DNA of 64,000 bases from JAAELZ01 sp965237995. Lineage in GTDB: Bacteria; Pseudomonadota; Gammaproteobacteria; Arenicellales; Poriferihabitantaceae. Location of the stretch: the NCBI GenBank assembly GCA_965237995.1, contig CBDEGO010000006.1, positions 62,001 to 126,000 of the forward strand, written 5' to 3'. A program made the translations under genes and the position numbers. The notes below the pieces were generated by a model. That model worked only from the letters and a program-made list of their open reading frames with translations. It made no database searches and was not told the DNA's origin. Shown here in pieces: positions 50,372 to 58,827 of this stretch. Each line of letters begins with the position of its first letter. The first letter of the stretch is position 1.

Positions 50372-52150
50372 ATGTCCAAACCTGCCCACACGAGCACGAT
50401 AAGCGAGTATACCCCGCGCGATATTTATCTGCGCTTACTCCGCTATGTTCTTCCGTATAAAGGGGTATTCGCAATTGCGGTAGCGGGCATGTTAGTGGTT
50501 GCGGCAGGCGAAACCGCTTTTGTTGCGCTATTAAAACCCATCATGGACGATGGATTTATTAACCGCGATGCGCAGCTTATTAAGTGGCTGCCATTACTGT
50601 TGGTGATTGTATTGCTAGTGCGCGGTATTGGCCATTTTATCGATACCTATTGTATGGACTGGGTTGGACGAAAAGTTATTTTTGACTTACGCGGCCAACT
50701 ATTTAACAAGCAACTGCATTTACCTGAACAGCATTTTGATCACAACCCTAGTGCAGGCATGGTGTCGCAAATTATTTATGATTGTGAACAAGTGTCCACC
50801 GCCAGCACCATTGCGCTACGTGTGTTTATTCGAGACAGCGTCAATATCATCTTATTATTGATCTGGATGACCTACCTCAGCTGGAAGGCGACTTTAGGCT
50901 TTTTGTTAATTGTACCCGCTGCCTTATTAGTATTGCGCATTGCCAGTAAGCGCTTGCGTAGCAGCAGTTCTGAAATTCAGGCCACTATGAGCAGCATTAC
51001 CCAAGTGGCTACTGAGGCATTAAGCGGTCATGAGTTGGTTAAGAGCTTTATCGGCTACGACCACCAAAATGCACTATTTCAGCGCGCGAATAATCGCAAT
51101 CGCCAACATTTCATGAAACGCAGTTTAGTGACCGCCATCAGCGTACCACTAACAATATTTCTCGCGGGTATCGCGCTAGCAGTCATTATTTGGGTAGCGC
51201 TCTCTGGTGAAGGCCCAAGTGAAGTGACTGCAGGGACGTTTATTTCGTACATTAGCGCCACGGTCATGTTGATGCAGCCGTTGCGGCGACTAACAAAAAT
51301 AAATGAAACCATCCAAACGGGGATCGCGGCGGCGCAATCTATATTCAAGACCATCGACCTAAACAATGAAGTCGATGATAGCGCTGCACAATTCACCTCC
51401 CCTATTAGCGGCGAGATTGCATTTGATGACGTCTGTTTTTCTTACGATAATCAAAAAACGGCCATTCAGTCGGTATCCTTTCAATTACCCGCGCAATCGA
51501 AAATTGCCCTAGTGGGTTTATCGGGCAGTGGTAAATCGACCATCGCCAAGTTATTACTTCGCTTATATCAACCGACGAAGGGAAAGATCACTATTGATAG
51601 TCAAGATATCAGCCAGCTAAGCCTGCAAGCACTACGTTCACAGATCTCTTTGGTGCCGCAAACATCGGTTTTATTCAACGACACACTACGCGACAACATT
51701 ATCTACGGCAGTGAAGACAAAGGCGATGAGCATTTTGAGAAAGTCGCTAAAGCCGCGCTAATTGAAGAGTTTGCAAACCGTCACCCCGAAGGCTATGGGC
51801 AGCTCATTGGCGAAAACGGTGCTAAGCTTTCAGGTGGCCAGCAGCAGCGCGTGGCTATCGCCCGAGCGCTATACAAAAATGCACCTATTTTATTATTGGA
51901 CGAAGCGACTTCAGCGCTAGACTCGCAATCAGAAGAGAAAATACAAACCGCGCTCGATGCACTGTTTTCAAACCGTACCTCTTTAATTATCGCGCACCGG
52001 CTTTCAACCATTACTAATGCAGACTTAATCTTAGTCTTTGAACAAGGGCAGTTAGTTGAACAAGGCTCGCACGCACAATTAATTGAAGCTGACGGAGCCT
52101 ACGCCGATTTAGTGAAAATTCAGCATAAATCCACCAAACCGAAACCGTGA
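50372..52150 (+). CDS. msbA: Lipid A flippase MsbA
   Basis: 592 residues. Six hydrophobic segments occupy residues 25-310, followed by an ABC ATPase with GLSGSGKST (Walker A, near 388), LSGGQQQRVAIARALYKNA (signature, near 488) and LLLDEATSALD (Walker B). It flips lipid A across the inner membrane. It starts the msbA-lpxK-kdsB lipopolysaccharide cluster. Confidence 0.94.
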   Translation: MSKPAHTSTISEYTPRDIYLRLLRYVLPYKGVFAIAVAGMLVVAAGETAFVALLKPIMDDGFINRDAQLIKWLPLLLVIVLLVRGIGHFIDTYCMDWVGRKVIFDLRGQLFNKQLHLPEQHFDHNPSAGMVSQIIYDCEQVSTASTIALRVFIRDSVNIILLLIWMTYLSWKATLGFLLIVPAALLVLRIASKRLRSSSSEIQATMSSITQVATEALSGHELVKSFIGYDHQNALFQRANNRNRQHFMKRSLVTAISVPLTIFLAGIALAVIIWVALSGEGPSEVTAGTFISYISATVMLMQPLRRLTKINETIQTGIAAAQSIFKTIDLNNEVDDSAAQFTSPISGEIAFDDVCFSYDNQKTAIQSVSFQLPAQSKIALVGLSGSGKSTIAKLLLRLYQPTKGKITIDSQDISQLSLQALRSQISLVPQTSVLFNDTLRDNIIYGSEDKGDEHFEKVAKAALIEEFANRHPEGYGQLIGENGAKLSGGQQQRVAIARALYKNAPILLLDEATSALDSQSEEKIQTALDALFSNRTSLIIAHRLSTITNADLILVFEQGQLVEQGSHAQLIEADGAYADLVKIQHKSTKPKP

Positions 52151-52165
52151 GTTTATTCCATTAGC

Positions 52166-53167
52166 ATGCACTCGTTTCTGCTGGCGCAATGGCAAAAACG
52201 CGGGCTATGGGCTTGGCTAGTCAGCCCGCTGAGTTTGTTGGTGTGCATTGTCGCGTTGTTAAAACGCAACGCGTATCGATTGGGTTTATTTCGCAGCCAA
52301 ACATGCGCTGCGCCAGTTATCGTTGTTGGCAACTTAACCGTTGGCGGTACGGGTAAGACGCCGCTGGTTATTTACTTATGCGAATTACTCAAAGCCAATG
52401 GTTATCGCCCGGGAATTATCAGTCGAGGGTATAAGTCCGCGAACCAGCAGCAATCACTGCTAGTGACTCCTGATGCATCTCCCGAGCAAGCGGGCGACGA
52501 GGCCGTGCTATTAGCACAACGAACCGACTGCCCCGTCATGATAGGGGCAGATAGAGTTAAATCAGCGCAAGATTTACTTAGCCAAACAGACTGCAATGTC
52601 GTTGTCAGCGATGACGGTTTTCAGCACTTGCGTTTACATCGCAACATCGACATCCTAGTACGCGACGCTGCACGCGGCTATGGCAATGGTTGGTGCCTGC
52701 CCTCTGGTCCATTGCGAGAGTCATTTAGCGCGCAGAACAACGCTGATTTTGTGATCCATAACGGCGGCTCTAAATCAGGTAAAGCCGGTCATTTTCAAAT
52801 GCAATTAGACTTGGGTAATCCGTTCCAGCTAAGCAGCGGAAAGGAAAGCCAATACCAAGATTTGAGCTCACAGGACTTTCACGCAGTCGCCGCGATTGGT
52901 AACCCAGAGCGATTCTTTAGCGCCTTAGAATATGCAGGCCTAAGTATTAGTCGCCACGCCTTTGCTGACCACCATCATTACGCGGCGGCAGATTTACGAT
53001 TTGGTGACGACAAACCCATCATTATGACGCAAAAAGATGCGGTAAAATGTACGAGGCTCACGTTGAGTAACTCTGTTTGGGTTGCGCCCGTCGATGCGGC
53101 ATTAAGTAGCAGCTTCGACGCAGCGCTGTTGTCTAAACTCAAACACACCAACATGAAAACTTCGTAA
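52166..53167 (+). CDS. lpxK: Tetraacyldisaccharide 4'-kinase
   Basis: 333 residues. N-terminal membrane helix (LLVCIVALLKRNAYRLGL region), then VIVVGNLTVGGTGKTPLVIYL with the P-loop, and SRGYKS plus VVSDDGFQHLRLHRN. It phosphorylates the lipid A precursor at the 4' position. 15 bp after msbA, as usual. Confidence 0.95.
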   Translation: MHSFLLAQWQKRGLWAWLVSPLSLLVCIVALLKRNAYRLGLFRSQTCAAPVIVVGNLTVGGTGKTPLVIYLCELLKANGYRPGIISRGYKSANQQQSLLVTPDASPEQAGDEAVLLAQRTDCPVMIGADRVKSAQDLLSQTDCNVVVSDDGFQHLRLHRNIDILVRDAARGYGNGWCLPSGPLRESFSAQNNADFVIHNGGSKSGKAGHFQMQLDLGNPFQLSSGKESQYQDLSSQDFHAVAAIGNPERFFSALEYAGLSISRHAFADHHHYAAADLRFGDDKPIIMTQKDAVKCTRLTLSNSVWVAPVDAALSSSFDAALLSKLKHTNMKTS

Positions 53168-53179
53168 CCCACGTACTTT

Positions 53180-53920
53180 ATGATTCACTACATTATCATC
53201 ATTCCCGCACGATTCGCCTCCAGTCGATTGCCAGGAAAACCGCTAGAAGATATCGGCGGCAAACCGATGATTCAACATGTTGTTGAAAACGCCCAACAGT
53301 CAATGGCGGCTAGCGTGGTTGTCGCCAGTGATGACGAGCGCATCCAACAGTGCGTGCAAGGCTTTGGCGGGGTTTGCGTACTAACCGACTCAGCGCATAC
53401 CTCAGGCACCGATAGAATTGCGGAAGTGACACGTAAACTACTATTAGACGACCAACAAATTGTAGTGAATGTGCAAGGCGATGAGCCAGATATGCCTATA
53501 CAACTGGTAGAGCAAATTTCCCAAGGATTCCATGCAGCGCCAGATGCCAAAATCATCACCGCATGCGCACCGCTCGATCAACCTGAACAATTGAATGACC
53601 CAAACTGCGTTAAAGTAGTGCGCGACCAAAATCATATGGCGTTGTATTTCAGTCGCGCTGCCATTGCTTACCCTAGAGACGAGAGTACCGCGTTGAATCA
53701 GTTAGCGCGCAGGCATATTGGTATCTACGGCTATCGAGCGGGAACCATACGCGAGTTTAGCGAACGTAACGCTTGCGAATTAGAAACAAGGGAAGGCCTC
53801 GAGCAGCTTAGAACACTGTGGCACGGCGAGCAAATATATTGCCCAGACGCGTGTGAAGCGCCCGGCCCAGGCATTGATACCCCGGCAGACTTAGCCTTGA
53901 TCCGGCAACGTTTTAAATAA
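53180..53920 (+). CDS. kdsB: CMP-KDO synthetase
   Basis: 246 residues. IIPARFASSRLPGKPLEDIG is the N-terminal nucleotide-binding signature, VNVQGDEPDMP near 95-105 and YFSRAAIAYPRD follow. It activates KDO for lipopolysaccharide core assembly. 12 bp after lpxK. Confidence 0.95.
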   Translation: MIHYIIIIPARFASSRLPGKPLEDIGGKPMIQHVVENAQQSMAASVVVASDDERIQQCVQGFGGVCVLTDSAHTSGTDRIAEVTRKLLLDDQQIVVNVQGDEPDMPIQLVEQISQGFHAAPDAKIITACAPLDQPEQLNDPNCVKVVRDQNHMALYFSRAAIAYPRDESTALNQLARRHIGIYGYRAGTIREFSERNACELETREGLEQLRTLWHGEQIYCPDACEAPGPGIDTPADLALIRQRFK

Positions 53921-53926
53921 CCACAT

Positions 53927-54211
53927 ATGCTGGTTTTTGTAAGCTACGCTTTGCCGGACAAGCAAACTGTCATCGAACTAGAGGTTGAACCAACCTGTAC
54001 CGTTGATCAAGCGATTGCTCTATCTAACATCACTGATAAGCACCCTGAATTAAAACAGCAGCAGTGGGTAGTCGGTGTGTATGGCAAAAAAGTGACTTCA
54101 GAGACACAATTAGCTCAATTTGACCGAGTAGAAATCTACCGGCCTTTGCTCCTAACGCCGATAGAGGCCAGAAAACTCAGGGCGAAACAAACAGCTAAGT
54201 CAAAGACGTAG
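53927..54211 (+). CDS. RnfH family (UPF0125) protein
   Basis: 94 residues with a ubiquitin-like beta-grasp pattern: VFVSYALPDKQTVIELEVEP, then VVGVYGKKVTSETQLAQFDR and VEIYRPLLLTPIEARKLRA, the RnfH end. Function unclear. Starts 6 bp after kdsB, an unusual neighbour, because rnfH typically lies by ratA/smpB. Confidence 0.85.
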   Translation: MLVFVSYALPDKQTVIELEVEPTCTVDQAIALSNITDKHPELKQQQWVVGVYGKKVTSETQLAQFDRVEIYRPLLLTPIEARKLRAKQTAKSKT

Positions 54212-54255
54212 CAAGCAAGTGATACAATCTAAATAAACTAACCCTATATTTCGCA

Positions 54256-55275
54256 ATGCATATTTTAATCACCGGCGGAGCTGGTTTTATTGGTTCTAGT
54301 CTTGCCCATCGTTTGTTAGACCGAGGCGATACCGTCCACGCGATTGATAACTTGAACGACTACTACGAGGTCAGCTTAAAGCAAGCGCGACTCGCGCAGT
54401 TAACTTCGCGAGAAGGGTTTAGTTTTGATGAAATGGAATTAGCCGATAAAGACGCCATCGAAAAGCTATTCGCGAACAATCAATTCGATGCCGTTATGAA
54501 CTTAGCGGCTCAAGCGGGTGTACGTTATTCGTTAGAAAATCCATCCGCTTACATCAATGCAAATTTAGTCGGCTTTGGGCATATTTTAGAAGGTTGCCGC
54601 CATAGCAAAGTGAAGCACTTGGTTTACGCATCTTCCAGTTCGGTATATGGCGCCAACACCAAACTGCCCTTTAGTGAAGATGACCCAGTAGACCATCCTG
54701 TTTCGTTATACGCGGCCAGTAAAAAGGCCAACGAATTAATGGCACACACCTACGCACATCTATACGACATTCCAACGACTGGCTTACGTTTTTTTACCGT
54801 ATACGGCCCTTGGGGTAGGCCAGACATGGCCTTCTTCAAGTTCACTAAGTTAATCTTAGCGGGAGAACCCATTCCTGTTTATAACCACGGCAAACTAACG
54901 CGTGACTTTACCTATATCGATGACATCGTTGAAGGCGTTATTCGTGTAATAGACAAGCCCGCCAGTGCCGACGCCAACTTTGATTCTGACACCCCGACAC
55001 CCGCAGCAAGTAAAGCGCCATTTAGGGTTTACAATATTGGGAATGGCACGCGTATTCAGTTGATGGACTACATCGAAACGCTGGAAGAATGCTTGGGCGT
55101 CAAAGCGCAATACCAAATGATGCCCATGCAAGACGGTGACGTGCACGCCACTAACGCCGATGTGAGCCGCCTACGCAACGAGTTTGGCTTTGAGCCCAAT
55201 ACCACGATAAAAGAAGGCCTTAGCCAATTTGTTAAATGGTATCGTGAGTATTACAATGTATCACCGCACTCGTAA
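54256..55275 (+). CDS. NAD-dependent sugar epimerase, UDP-glucuronate 4-epimerase type
   Basis: 339 residues. NAD-binding GGAGFIGS at 7-14, SSSSVYGANTKLPFSEDDPV near 125-145, catalytic YAASKKANELMAH near 152-164 and RFFTVYGPWGRPDMAFFKF. It probably supplies UDP-galacturonate or related sugar for surface polysaccharide; substrate not proven. Confidence 0.88.
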   Translation: MHILITGGAGFIGSSLAHRLLDRGDTVHAIDNLNDYYEVSLKQARLAQLTSREGFSFDEMELADKDAIEKLFANNQFDAVMNLAAQAGVRYSLENPSAYINANLVGFGHILEGCRHSKVKHLVYASSSSVYGANTKLPFSEDDPVDHPVSLYAASKKANELMAHTYAHLYDIPTTGLRFFTVYGPWGRPDMAFFKFTKLILAGEPIPVYNHGKLTRDFTYIDDIVEGVIRVIDKPASADANFDSDTPTPAASKAPFRVYNIGNGTRIQLMDYIETLEECLGVKAQYQMMPMQDGDVHATNADVSRLRNEFGFEPNTTIKEGLSQFVKWYREYYNVSPHS

Positions 55276-55286
55276 CCTTAGTTAAC

Positions 55287-55919
55287 ATCAATTATTCCGC
55301 CGCACATCGCATTACCCCTTCCTTAGCGATAGCGCGGTATTTAAGTGCGTATAAGTCCAGCAAAGAACTCACCTTAGTCGGCCCGTTATACGAAGGCGAA
55401 GCAGCATTCGACGAACCCGTTATTTATGTAGATGGCGGTGCGCATTTTCGCAATGCAGATGAAGGCTTATCCGTTGGCGATGGAGATTCCTTCAGCGGTG
55501 AAATGGATGAACCCCTTAATCCCAACAAAGACTACTCTGATCTCGCTTACGTCTTAGCAGGCATACCGCAGCATTTTAAGTCACTAAGCTTACTGGGGTT
55601 TTTAGGCGGGAGGCGTGACCACGAATTGCTCAATATTGGAGAAGTCTGCGCCTTTTTAAAACACCAATTAGTTAACGTCAGCGTTCGCTTCGATCATCAA
55701 TTGCACTGCTTTGGCAAAGGGGAATGGCAAGTTCAGATTGAGCAAACATTTAGTTTAATGTGCTTGCAGCCCGTAAAAGTGCAGTTAATCGGCGACTGTA
55801 AGTACCCAATAAAAACACTGACTGAACTCAGCCCGTTAAGCTCATTAGGCCTCAGCAATGAAGGCCACGGGTTAATTCAGCTTAAGTGTGAGGGGCCAGT
55901 TTTACTGTATTACTCATAA
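55287..55919 (+). CDS. Thiamine pyrophosphokinase-like protein, no standard start codon
   Basis: The frame is open from 55248 to 55919, and the motifs run through: VIYVDGGAHF, GDGDS near 55470-55490, DYSDLAYVL and GFLGGRRDHELLNIGE. These are the TPK motifs. Yet no ATG, GTG or TTG occurs in frame before ATG 55503, which lies after the GDGDS motif. ATC (55287) or ATT (55311) could start it, or an upstream indel has displaced the real start. Start given at 55287 is a guess. Confidence 0.6.
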   Translation: MNYSAAHRITPSLAIARYLSAYKSSKELTLVGPLYEGEAAFDEPVIYVDGGAHFRNADEGLSVGDGDSFSGEMDEPLNPNKDYSDLAYVLAGIPQHFKSLSLLGFLGGRRDHELLNIGEVCAFLKHQLVNVSVRFDHQLHCFGKGEWQVQIEQTFSLMCLQPVKVQLIGDCKYPIKTLTELSPLSSLGLSNEGHGLIQLKCEGPVLLYYS

Positions 55920-55971
55920 TAAATCAGAAACCTCTAATTTGAATAATGAGGCTCCTGACACTAACAACTTC

Positions 55972-56502
55972 TTAGAATTCGTATTTAACCCCAGTCATTA
56001 AGGTATTAACGTTCGCTTCTTCTGCATCAAATCGATTGTATTCTAAGAATAGGTTTGTTCGCCCAAAATCGACTTCGCTGCCCACACCCCAATACAATTC
56101 GGTTGAAGAAGATTCAATGTCGCTTTCTCCATCCTTAGTGACATCAACAACAATGCGAGCCGCACCCACTTTACCGTATACATCAAAACGCTCGCCCATA
56201 GGAACTGAGCCAATAGCGCCCAAAGAAACCACACCGATATCTAGGTCATAACCATTATCTGTTGTTGAACCCAACGTTGCTGACGTTAAATCAACACCAA
56301 AATTATCGTTAAACATATAGCCTGCGCGCAAGCCTACTTCGTTACCCGCTTCATCAAATTCATCGGCATTTGCATCAGAGCGCGCTAAACCAATGCCCAC
56401 GTAGAAACCTGAATCTTCGTCCGCAGCGTATAAGTCGTCTGCTTGAACGCTGTTGAATGCAACTATAAATAGGCCAGCCATTAAAAGTATTTTATTAATC
56501 AT
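55972..56502 (-). CDS. Outer-membrane beta-barrel protein
   Basis: 176 residues from ATG 56502. Signal peptide ending FNSVQA, then alternating strands such as FYVGIGLARSDANADEF, VGLRAGYMFNDNFGVDLTS and the terminal VNTLMTGVKYEF, ending in Phe as OmpA-like barrels do. Porin-like or adhesion role unknown. The longer frame from 56577 adds no sensible N-terminus. Confidence 0.8.
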   Translation of the reverse strand: MINKILLMAGLFIVAFNSVQADDLYAADEDSGFYVGIGLARSDANADEFDEAGNEVGLRAGYMFNDNFGVDLTSATLGSTTDNGYDLDIGVVSLGAIGSVPMGERFDVYGKVGAARIVVDVTKDGESDIESSSTELYWGVGSEVDFGRTNLFLEYNRFDAEEANVNTLMTGVKYEF

Positions 56503-56673
56503 ATTAAGTAACCATTTGTTTTTAAAATTGATAAGGCAAAATAATGCCTTGAGCGCCGATTGTTGCGTCAATAACATTAACGATTACTTAACTTGCCTAA
56601 TTAACGGAGATATTTTTGTTTTAGGTTGGTTGGCATTCAGCTTTCGTACCAGCTTACTGGCACTGAACAGATT

Positions 56674-57095
56674 GATACTAGACAATACTGCCTCGCTTGC
56701 GCCGTTTGTCATTACCGCACCCGTTGCTCTTCGGCATGGCGGGCAAGCAATTCGTACCTGCTGGAAAACGAGTGATGCTGGCCTTTCCAGGTGGAGCTGG
56801 CTATGGAAAAGCCAGTGATCGAGATGCTAAACTTGTCCAAAGAGATCTCGCACGCGGCTATATTTCAGCACAAACAGCAAAACAAGAATACGGCATGAGT
56901 CAAGCTGAAATAACGGCCGTTCTTGAGGCAACACACAACGGAGAAATCCTATGAGTACACCCAATAGAGTATCGACCCCAAAACAAACCAGCTATGATGT
57001 CGTCATTGTGGGTGGCGCGATGTTCGGCTCGTCAGTTGCTTGATTTTTATCTGACAACCCAGACATTGACGGCTCCGTTTTAGTTGTTGAAAAAT
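56674..57095 (+). pseudogene. Shrunken second copy of the hyuB/oxidoreductase gene junction
   Basis: Three blocks match the operon further right: TGCCTCGCTTGCGCCGTTTG on (61832-61855), CCGTTGCTCTTCGGCATG (61902-61919) and then about 340 bp beginning GGCAAGCAATTCGTACC, which corresponds to 62421-62770 and covers the last 70 codons of hyuB and the first 47 of the FAD oxidoreductase. The intervening parts are deleted. In the oxidoreductase part a TGG codon has become TGA (VAWFLS to VA-stop). A remnant of a duplication, not a gene. Confidence 0.92.
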
Positions 57096-57098
57096 ATG

Positions 57099-57118
57099 AA
57101 CAGTTATAGATAACTGTT
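57099..57118 (+). terminator. Terminator-like inverted repeat
   Basis: AACAGTTAT (57099-57107) and ATAACTGTT (57110-57118) pair around AG, followed by ATCTTTTTAAT. It lies at the edge where similarity to the oxidoreductase gene ends and may mark the border of inserted DNA. Confidence 0.55.
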
Positions 57119-57143
57119 ATCTTTTTAATAGCTGCTATGCAAA

Positions 57144-57181
57144 TGTCAATGTTTGACATAAATAGCTTTTACACATAAGCT
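57144..57181 (+). promoter_or_regulatory. Palindrome and possible promoter of the second ParD/ParE pair
   Basis: TGTCAA, TGT, TTGACA at 57144-57158 is a perfect palindrome. Its right half, TTGACA, is also a consensus -35 box; a weak -10 (TAAGCT, 57176-57181) follows at 17 bp. Repression by the antitoxin through the palindrome is expected. Confidence 0.5.
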
Positions 57182-57215
57182 TACTGTGTAACACACTAAT
57201 ATGAGGTTTATGACA

Positions 57216-57458
57216 ATGGCGACAACATCATTACATATCTCGCTATCAGAACAACTAAAGCAAGACGTACATGCACAAGTAGAAGAAGGGCGCTACAGTA
57301 ACCCAACTGACTACGTGCGCCATTTAATTCGGCAAGATATTCTAGGCAAACGCGCAAAACGTGAGTTTGCAGAATTTATCCGAGAGGGTATGACGTCGCC
57401 TAGCTGTGGACAAAGTCCTAAAGAAATGATTGCCGAGATTAAACAAACCCTAAAGTAG
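57216..57458 (+). CDS. ParD-family ribbon-helix-helix antitoxin
   Basis: 80 residues from ATG 57216, chosen because GAGG lies 8 nt upstream (an ATG at 57201 overlaps that site). TSLHISLSEQLKQDVHAQVE and YSNPTDYVRHLIRQD are the typical ParD helices. Pairs with the toxin 5 bp downstream. Confidence 0.86.
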   Translation: MATTSLHISLSEQLKQDVHAQVEEGRYSNPTDYVRHLIRQDILGKRAKREFAEFIREGMTSPSCGQSPKEMIAEIKQTLK

Positions 57459-57463
57459 GGCGC

Positions 57464-57775
57464 ATGATTATAGATTCAAGTGAGCAATCTAAACTTGATG
57501 TGCTTACCATCGCGCAATACATCGCAAAAGATAACATGACTGCAACGATTCGTTTTCTTGATAGCGTCGAGGAAACATATGACGCACTGATCGAGCACCC
57601 AGAAATGGGGCACGCACCTATATTTGATTTTGTAGAGGGCTTAGAAACAATTTTGGTGCGCGGCTTTAAACATTATCATGTTTTCTATAGAGTGCTTGAT
57701 GATGTTATTCGTATTGAACGTGTCGCCGACGGTCGGCGTGATTTACCGTCATTATTTGAATACATGAATGATTGA
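57464..57775 (+). CDS. ParE-family toxin
   Basis: 103 residues. SSEQSKLDVLTIAQYIAKDN, EETYDALIEHPEMGHAP and LVRGFKHYHVFYRVLDDVIRIERVADGRRD form the ParE pattern, with the final R.ADGRRD typical of this class. Intact. It ends 4 bp before the IS982-type element. Confidence 0.87.
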   Translation: MIIDSSEQSKLDVLTIAQYIAKDNMTATIRFLDSVEETYDALIEHPEMGHAPIFDFVEGLETILVRGFKHYHVFYRVLDDVIRIERVADGRRDLPSLFEYMND

Positions 57776-57779
57776 TTAT

Positions 57780-58758
57780 ACCCGTGGTGCATTTAGGGAA
57801 AGCTAATTAAGAAGTTGCTCATTTTTACTCATAGAGTATCATTGTGAATCTACTAAAAAACATAATGATATGAGCAACTTAACTACAACTTATACCAAAA
57901 TATTGAGCCTTTTGCACGAACTAGAGCCAGATGACTACTATCTCAACCAAATTCGTATTCCTCAATTGACAGATAAGCAACTAATCGCACTAAACCTTGC
58001 GGCCGAGTGTCTTGGTATTGATTCAGAACGTTATCTGTTTAAGCGTATTCCTACTGAATTAGTCAGTAAGATTGAACGCACTGTCTACAATCGAAGAAAG
58101 CGCAATCTTGCTTTTAAGGTCGAGCAATTCAGGCAAGCTATCGCATCTAAAGTTGTTCTATCCGATACTCACCATATTGTTGATAGTATGCCTTTAGAAA
58201 TATGCAAATATAGCCGCTCTAGACGCAATAAGTTTAGCCGATCTATACCAGATACTGCGCCTAGCTACGGCTACTGTGCTGCTCAGAAAGCACACTACTT
58301 TGGGTATAAATTCCATGCTGTATGCACATCTACAGGAGTATTCCAAGCGTTTGATATTACTAAAGCTTCTGTGCATGATATCCATTATCTGAATGATATT
58401 AAATATCAGTTTAACGAGTGCGTTTTAATCGGCGATAAAGGTTATTTGAGCCGAGAATATCAAGCCGATTTATTTCAAACCAGTGCTATTCGATTAGAAA
58501 CTCCAAGCAGAAGGAACCAAATAAACCCTAAGCCATTTCATCGATCATTGAGGCGAGCACGAAAGCGTATTGAAACTCTATATTCGCAGCTATGCGATCA
58601 GTTTATGATTCGGCGTAATTACGCCAAAACATTTCAAGGTTTATCAATTAGAGTATTATCAAAAATTACCGCTCTAACGGTGTTGCAGTGGATTAACAAA
58701 CTCAATGGCAACAATATCAATAACCTTAAATTCGTACCCGCCTAAATGCACCACGGGT
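57780..58758 (+). mobile_element. IS982-family insertion sequence, apparently intact
   Basis: ACCCGTGGTGCATTTAGG (57780-57797) and CCTAAATGCACCACGGGT (58741-58758) are perfect 18-bp terminal repeats around 979 bp with a single transposase gene. TAT flanks both ends, possibly a short target duplication or chance. Its right end lies 69 bp before hyuA. Confidence 0.93.
57870..58745 (+). CDS. IS982-family transposase
   Basis: 291 residues. The DDE triad is plausible in HIVDSMPLEICKYSRSRRNK, VLIGDKGYLSREYQAD and RARKRIETLYSQLCDQF. Full length, no internal stops. The stop codon lies in the right terminal repeat. Likely still functional. Confidence 0.9.
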   Translation: MSNLTTTYTKILSLLHELEPDDYYLNQIRIPQLTDKQLIALNLAAECLGIDSERYLFKRIPTELVSKIERTVYNRRKRNLAFKVEQFRQAIASKVVLSDTHHIVDSMPLEICKYSRSRRNKFSRSIPDTAPSYGYCAAQKAHYFGYKFHAVCTSTGVFQAFDITKASVHDIHYLNDIKYQFNECVLIGDKGYLSREYQADLFQTSAIRLETPSRRNQINPKPFHRSLRRARKRIETLYSQLCDQFMIRRNYAKTFQGLSIRVLSKITALTVLQWINKLNGNNINNLKFVPA

Positions 58759-58827
58759 TATTTAAATAGTTTGTCTTAATTCATGACCACGACATAGAAT
58801 ATCCAAAGTTTATTTAAATTCGTTTCA

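Noticed and set aside
57780..58758. A longer composite transposon with the toxin-antitoxin pair
   Set aside because: Only one copy of the terminal repeats is seen and they enclose just the transposase gene.
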